Below, piece after piece: positions 40,901 through 44,681 of a stretch of 44,681 nt of DNA (the first letter of the stretch is position 1; every line of letters begins with the position of its first letter). Below the pieces are notes generated by a model that was given only the letters and a program-made list of their open reading frames with translations, did no database searches and had not been told where the DNA came from. The position numbers and the translations under genes were made by a program. Source of the stretch: JBKECY01 sp047975025 (GTDB lineage: Bacteria; Bacillota; Clostridia; Lachnospirales; Lachnospiraceae); contig JBKECY010000075.1 in the NCBI GenBank assembly GCA_047975025.1, forward strand, positions 1-44,681, read 5' to 3'.

Positions 40901-42716
40901 AGAAGAATACAAGAATCCGATAGCGCCCCCGACCGGTGCGCCAGGTGGAATGACAACAAAAGAGAAGGCAAAAGACTTTGTCAAAAGCCTGCAAAAACTT
41001 GTTTCGTACTGCAAAAAATATGCACCGGCCATGTGTGCAGCGCTGGTTTTAGCGGTTGCAGCCTCCGTCTTCTCCCTGATTGGTCCGGGTAAATTAAGTG
41101 AGATCACAGATATCATTACGGAAGGGATGATGTCAGGGATTGATGTGGCAGCGGTTGCCCGTATTGGTCTTGTCCTGGCAATTCTATACGGGTTAAGTCT
41201 TTTGTTCGGATATGGGCAGGGCTTTATTATGGCCAAAGTCTCGCAGGCAATCTCGAAAGGTCTGAGAACAAAAATCGTCGAAAAAATCGATCGTTTACCG
41301 CTCGCATATTTTGATAAACGAAGCTACGGTGATACTTTAAGCCGCATGTCGAACGATGTGGATACAATTGGCAGCAGCTTAAATCAGAGTCTGTCTTCAC
41401 TGGTCAGCGGAATCTGTATGTTCGCAGGTTCCTGGCTCATGATGTTTACGACCAACTGGGTAATGGCAGCAGCAGGGCTGCTGTCGACGGTTTTGGGCTT
41501 TGCGTTAATGCTGCTGCTCATTGGAAAATCGCAGGGGTATTTTAGCGGTCAGCAGGAAAAGCTTGGTGAGATCAACGGTCATATTGAAGAAATTTATGCC
41601 GGACACACAGTGGTAAAGGCTTATAATGGCGAACAACAGGCGCAAACACAATTTCGCAGAATGAATGGCCAGCTTTATACAAGTGCCTGGAAATCTCAAT
41701 TTCTCTCAGGACTTATGATGCCGATTATGATGTTTATTGGTAATCTGTCCTATGTGGCCGTATGTGTGACAGGGGCTGTACTGGCGATGCAAGGCTCCAT
41801 CTCCTTTGGTGTTATTGTGGCTTTTATGGTGTATATCCGCCTGTTTACGCAGCCCTTATCTACCCTGGCACAGGCAGCGACCACTCTGCAGTCGACCGCG
41901 GCGGCCAGCGAGCGCGTATTTGAATTTCTGGACGAAGAAGAAATGCCGGAACAAAAGTCTGCGACAAGATATCTGGAATCGGCGCAGGGTAATATTGCAT
42001 TTAAGAATGTAAAATTTGGTTATTTACCGGATCAGCTCATTATAAAAGATTTTAGCGCAGATATAAAGGCCGGACAGAAGGTTGCAATTGTAGGTCCTAC
42101 CGGAAGCGGAAAGACGACACTTGTGAATCTGCTGATGCGTTTTTACGAAGTAAACGAGGGAGAGATCACGATTGATGGAGTGCCCATGCAAGAACTGACG
42201 CGGGAGAATGTACATGCACTGTTCGCCATGGTGCTGCAGGATACGTGGCTGTTTGAAGGAACTGTCAAAGAAAATATTATATACAGTAAGCAGGGGGTTA
42301 CGGATGCACAGGTTATTGAGGCATGTAAAGCGGTGGGCCTGCACCACTTTATCAAGACATTGCCGGAGGGTTACGATACAGTACTAGGAGACAAATCTAG
42401 TCTGTCAGATGGACAAAAGCAGCTGGTGACCATAGCGCGTGCCATGGTACAAAATGCGGACTTGCTGATTCTTGATGAGGCAACAAGCTCGGTAGATACC
42501 AGAACTGAGGTGCTGATTCAAGAGGCAATGGACCAATTGAGCGAGGGCAGGACTTCCTTTATTATAGCCCATAGATTATCTACGATTAAAAATGCGGATC
42601 TGATTCTGGTCTTAAAGGATGGAAATATCATAGAAAGTGGTACGCATGATAGGCTGCTTGAGGATGGTGGATTTTACGCAGAGCTTTACAATAGTCAGTT
42701 TGAAGAGGTGGCGTAG
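40890..42716 (+). CDS. ABC exporter half-transporter with active catalytic site
   Basis: 608 aa: an N-terminal Pro/Gly-rich cytoplasmic segment (IAPPTGAPGGMTTKEKAKDF), six membrane helices, then Walker A GPTGSGKTT, Walker B LLILDEATSSVD with the catalytic Glu, and IIAHRLS with the switch His. Its signature is LSDGQKQ instead of LSGGQ. Combined with the partner, one site is fully active (this Walker motif with the partner LSGGQ) and one is degenerate. This arrangement is typical of TM288/BmrD-like heterodimers. Confidence 0.92.
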   Translation: MSRKEEYKNPIAPPTGAPGGMTTKEKAKDFVKSLQKLVSYCKKYAPAMCAALVLAVAASVFSLIGPGKLSEITDIITEGMMSGIDVAAVARIGLVLAILYGLSLLFGYGQGFIMAKVSQAISKGLRTKIVEKIDRLPLAYFDKRSYGDTLSRMSNDVDTIGSSLNQSLSSLVSGICMFAGSWLMMFTTNWVMAAAGLLSTVLGFALMLLLIGKSQGYFSGQQEKLGEINGHIEEIYAGHTVVKAYNGEQQAQTQFRRMNGQLYTSAWKSQFLSGLMMPIMMFIGNLSYVAVCVTGAVLAMQGSISFGVIVAFMVYIRLFTQPLSTLAQAATTLQSTAAASERVFEFLDEEEMPEQKSATRYLESAQGNIAFKNVKFGYLPDQLIIKDFSADIKAGQKVAIVGPTGSGKTTLVNLLMRFYEVNEGEITIDGVPMQELTRENVHALFAMVLQDTWLFEGTVKENIIYSKQGVTDAQVIEACKAVGLHHFIKTLPEGYDTVLGDKSSLSDGQKQLVTIARAMVQNADLLILDEATSSVDTRTEVLIQEAMDQLSEGRTSFIIAHRLSTIKNADLILVLKDGNIIESGTHDRLLEDGGFYAELYNSQFEEVA

Positions 42717-42749
42717 GATTAGTAATAGAAAAGTAACTAAATTTTCAGA

Positions 42750-42787
42750 ATGCTATTATGGATATTATTTTTAGATATGCTATTATG
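42750..42787 (+). repeat. Direct repeat in the leader of the AlbA-type gene
   Basis: ATGCTATTATG occurs at 42750-42760 and again at 42777-42787, 27 bases apart, in the A+T-rich gap after the ABC exporter. It may be a regulator binding site or part of a promoter; no convincing -35/-10 pair was identified around it. Confidence 0.5.
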
Positions 42788-42861
42788 AAGATATACAGCG
42801 TTACATGATTTTATTTTGGAATACTAAGTCAGGAGGTCATACGAATTATAGAGGATAAAAT

Positions 42862-44370
42862 ATGAAATTAAGGGAGTTGTTGATTTCAGAAGCCACTGAG
42901 TACGAATTTAAATCATTCTTGGAGATTGAAAAGGCAAAGAGCTGGTTAAAAACAGTGAGTGCCTTTTCTAATGGCTTAGGTGGGAGTATTTGTTTTGGTG
43001 TAAGTGATCAAGGAATACCTGAAGGGCTAGATGATATTCAGAAAGTAACGGCGAAGATTAGTCAATTAATAAATGCAAAGATCGTGCCAATGGTCTCTGT
43101 AATAATGACTCCTTATAACCTAAACGGAAAGCAAATACTCAGGGTTGAAATAAGGCCGGGAATGATGACGCCGTACTATTATTCTTCAGAGGGGAATAAA
43201 ATACCATATGTACGTTTAGGTGAAGAGAGTATACAGGCCCCTCCGCATATTTTAAATGAGCTTATTATCAAGGGTCAGAACCAATCATTTGATGCATCCT
43301 TTAGTCAATATAATAAAGCGGATTTTAGTTTTTCGATTCTTGAGGCGACATATCGGATAAAAGTAAAAAAGGAATTATCCGGTAACGATTATACTTCTTT
43401 TGGTCTTGAAAATAGTAAAGGAAGACTCACTTATGCAGGTGTATTAAGTTCAGACCAATGTCCACTGTTACAATCAAGGGTTTTTTGCACAAGGTGGAAT
43501 GGCATGACTATGGGGTCTATTCTTGATGATGCACTTGATGATAAAGAATATATGGGAAATGTTCTTTCGTTGTTAGAAAATACAAAGCAGTTTATTATCA
43601 ATAATTCAAAGATACGTTGGAAGAAAAGACCGAACGGGAGGAGGGATATGCCAGACTATAATGCTGATGCAATTCATGAGGCTATAGTTAATGCATTGGT
43701 ACATCGCTCATATTATGTGCCGGGAACAGAAGTTCATGTAGATATGTATAATGATCGAATTGAAATTCGTTCACCTGGAGGAATGTTCAGTGGTAAAAAG
43801 GTTCAGGAGCTCGATTTGTGGAAAATTCCTTCAGAACGGAGAAATCCGGTATTAGCGGATTTATTTCAAAGAATGAAATTAATGGAACGGCGTGGCAGTG
43901 GAATCAAGAAGATATTGGAAATATATAAAGGAAAACGGCAACCTGAGTTTGAGTCTACTGACTCTGATTTTGTAATAACACTTTATAATGAAAATTATGG
44001 CAGAGTAAATAGTCTGGATTCCAATCAGAATTTCCAAATGGAAAATCGAGATATTCAAGCAAAAAATCGAGACATTCAAACAGAAAATCAAGACATTCAA
44101 ACGGAAAGTCGAGACATTCAAACGGAAAATCAAAAAGGTCTGATCTCATTGAATTTGGATTTGATTAAGGGGAATAGAAATACTAAGCAAAATGTACAAA
44201 AAATACTAAACAGGTTTTCTGAGGAAGTGTTTTTTGGCAGGAAGGATATAATAGAGTATCTTATGGTGTCTCAGGCTTCAGCAAGTATCTTAGTCAAAAA
44301 AATGTTAAATGCTAAAATGATTGTTCCGGTACGAGGACATGGAAAAGGAAAATATCAGGTGGTAAAGTAG
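42862..44370 (+). CDS. AlbA/Schlafen-type ATP-binding domain protein with tandem repeats
   Basis: 502 aa. N-terminal AlbA_2 (Schlafen-like) domain with YEFKSFLEIEKAKSWLKTVSAFSNGLGGSICFGV and ILRVEIRPGMMTPYYY. The middle holds a GHKL-type ATPase-like segment (HEAIVNALVHRSYY, DRIEIRSPGGMF, RNPVLADLF, RRGSGIKKI). A low-complexity region of NRDIQTE-like 7-residue repeats follows (about residues 395-423), then a winged-helix end (RKDIIEYLMVSQASASILVKKML). Such proteins are annotated as putative DNA-binding regulators or helicase-like proteins, and related domains occur in phage-defence and mobile contexts. Start has AGAGGAT upstream. Base composition is clearly more A+T-rich than the locus to the left. 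Function not established. Confidence 0.85.
   Translation: MKLRELLISEATEYEFKSFLEIEKAKSWLKTVSAFSNGLGGSICFGVSDQGIPEGLDDIQKVTAKISQLINAKIVPMVSVIMTPYNLNGKQILRVEIRPGMMTPYYYSSEGNKIPYVRLGEESIQAPPHILNELIIKGQNQSFDASFSQYNKADFSFSILEATYRIKVKKELSGNDYTSFGLENSKGRLTYAGVLSSDQCPLLQSRVFCTRWNGMTMGSILDDALDDKEYMGNVLSLLENTKQFIINNSKIRWKKRPNGRRDMPDYNADAIHEAIVNALVHRSYYVPGTEVHVDMYNDRIEIRSPGGMFSGKKVQELDLWKIPSERRNPVLADLFQRMKLMERRGSGIKKILEIYKGKRQPEFESTDSDFVITLYNENYGRVNSLDSNQNFQMENRDIQAKNRDIQTENQDIQTESRDIQTENQKGLISLNLDLIKGNRNTKQNVQKILNRFSEEVFFGRKDIIEYLMVSQASASILVKKMLNAKMIVPVRGHGKGKYQVVK
44044..44127 (+). repeat. Four 21-bp tandem repeats in the AlbA-type gene
   Basis: Four in-frame 21-base units (44044, 44065, 44086, 44107) and a partial fifth encode NRDIQAK, NRDIQTE, NQDIQTE, SRDIQTE. 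Units differ at a few bases. Seven-residue periodicity suits a coiled coil or flexible linker, and the copy number could vary by slippage. Confidence 0.9.
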
Positions 44371-44563
44371 TTGCCTTTATCAAGTCGAAGTTGTAAGATA
44401 AGTACTCTTCTTGTTAAGTAAGTTTCTTGTTACAAACGTAAATTTTTCAAAAATCCCAGCACAAATTTTACATACCTCTGGTATGATGCACCCAAGAAGT
44501 CAGATAATTACCAACTAATAAGCACAAATTATTGAAAGTGGGTGTTTACTATCAGCGAAAAAC
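44371..44563. other. Non-coding stretch before the right IS-like end
   Basis: No ORF or RNA gene is supported here. A TTCTTGTTA motif occurs twice in the A+T-rich leading part. Together with the following IS-like end it makes the last 311 bases gene-free within the window. Confidence 0.5.
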
Positions 44564-44681
44564 TGACCTGCCCCCGATTTTTGTACCAGTCGCAATGTTA
44601 GTAATGACCGGTATCCGGTAGGGTAAATCCTTATCAGCTTGACGACATCGTAACATTTCTTGGTGGATTGTTCAAGGGCGG
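44564..44681. mobile_element. IS3-like terminus running out of the window
   Basis: TGACCTGCCCCC at 44564 followed by GATTTTTGTACCAGT to 44590 closely matches the terminus at the left edge (TG..GTGCCCCCC, GATCTTTGTACCAGT) and points into the right flank. The spacing and lack of an ATG at the matching distance suggest it is the orfB-side end. If so, the element lies in the same minus-strand orientation as the left one. The coding part is not recognisable within the 90 bases available. Confidence 0.45.

Noticed and set aside
1..44681. Composite transposon claim for the whole window
   Set aside because: Only short element ends are visible and 44 kb is large; kept as a hypothesis, not annotated.
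1..44681. CRISPR arrays, tRNA, rRNA, cobalamin or other known riboswitches
   Set aside because: No spaced repeat arrays, cloverleaf features or conserved riboswitch cores were recognised; repeats found are inside genes or are operator-like.

Overview
The window looks like a chromosomal segment of an anaerobic, probably gut-associated Clostridia, most likely Lachnospiraceae. This rests on several traits: a glycyl-radical enzyme, adenosylcobalamin chemistry and FeS proteins; consensus sigma-A promoters with 16-18 bp spacers and strong AGGAGG ribosome sites; fructose-PTS, siderophore and ABC-exporter genes of Gram-positive type; and lipoprotein boxes. The species cannot be named from sequence alone.

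Layout. (1) 1-1008: the edge of an IS3-family element (minus strand) next to a BRO-N antirepressor-like gene broken by one nonsense codon. (2) 1157-20059: a long same-strand metabolic locus. It holds a FadR-type GntR regulator; LarB, a LarC1-only protein and LarE (nickel-pincer nucleotide cofactor synthesis); a class I aminotransferase; a DUF362 protein; a polar amino-acid-type ABC importer (two permeases, ATPase, lipoprotein); a glycyl-radical enzyme with its activase; a TauE/SafE-like permease; a D-2-hydroxyacid dehydrogenase; an SDR; a GlmL/MutL-type ATPase; a B12-dependent mutase with its own cobalamin domain; and a cytidylate-kinase-like protein. (3) 20079-23741: an HMA/TauE-SafE/cupredoxin-like fusion with an OmpR-type two-component system. 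(4) 23791-29422: a complete fructose PTS operon (fruR-fruK-fruA-HPr-EI) whose HPr lacks Ser46. (5) 29475-31714: an SGNH hydrolase under a promoter buried in a 25-bp perfect palindrome, convergent with a secreted repeat protein. (6) 31837-37986: a siderophore ABC importer, convergent with a flavinylated membrane FeS protein and its ApbE flavin transferase. (7) 38145-42716: a VOC protein, then a MarR regulator and a heterodimeric ABC exporter sharing an operator. (8) 42862-44681: an A+T-rich AlbA/Schlafen-type gene with 21-bp repeats, then an IS-like end resembling the one at the left edge.

The most interesting part is region 2. It joins three rare cofactor chemistries (nickel-pincer nucleotide, glycyl radical, adenosylcobalamin) with an amino-acid-type importer, a transaminase and a hydroxyacid dehydrogenase. 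This looks like a complete uptake and fermentation pathway for an amino acid or similar acid whose identity I cannot determine. No LarA (lactate racemase) is present although its cofactor genes are. I propose the DUF362 protein as the candidate nickel-pincer enzyme; that is an inference.

The edges (BRO-N pseudogene, AlbA gene, IS ends) are visibly more A+T-rich than the core and look like accessory DNA.
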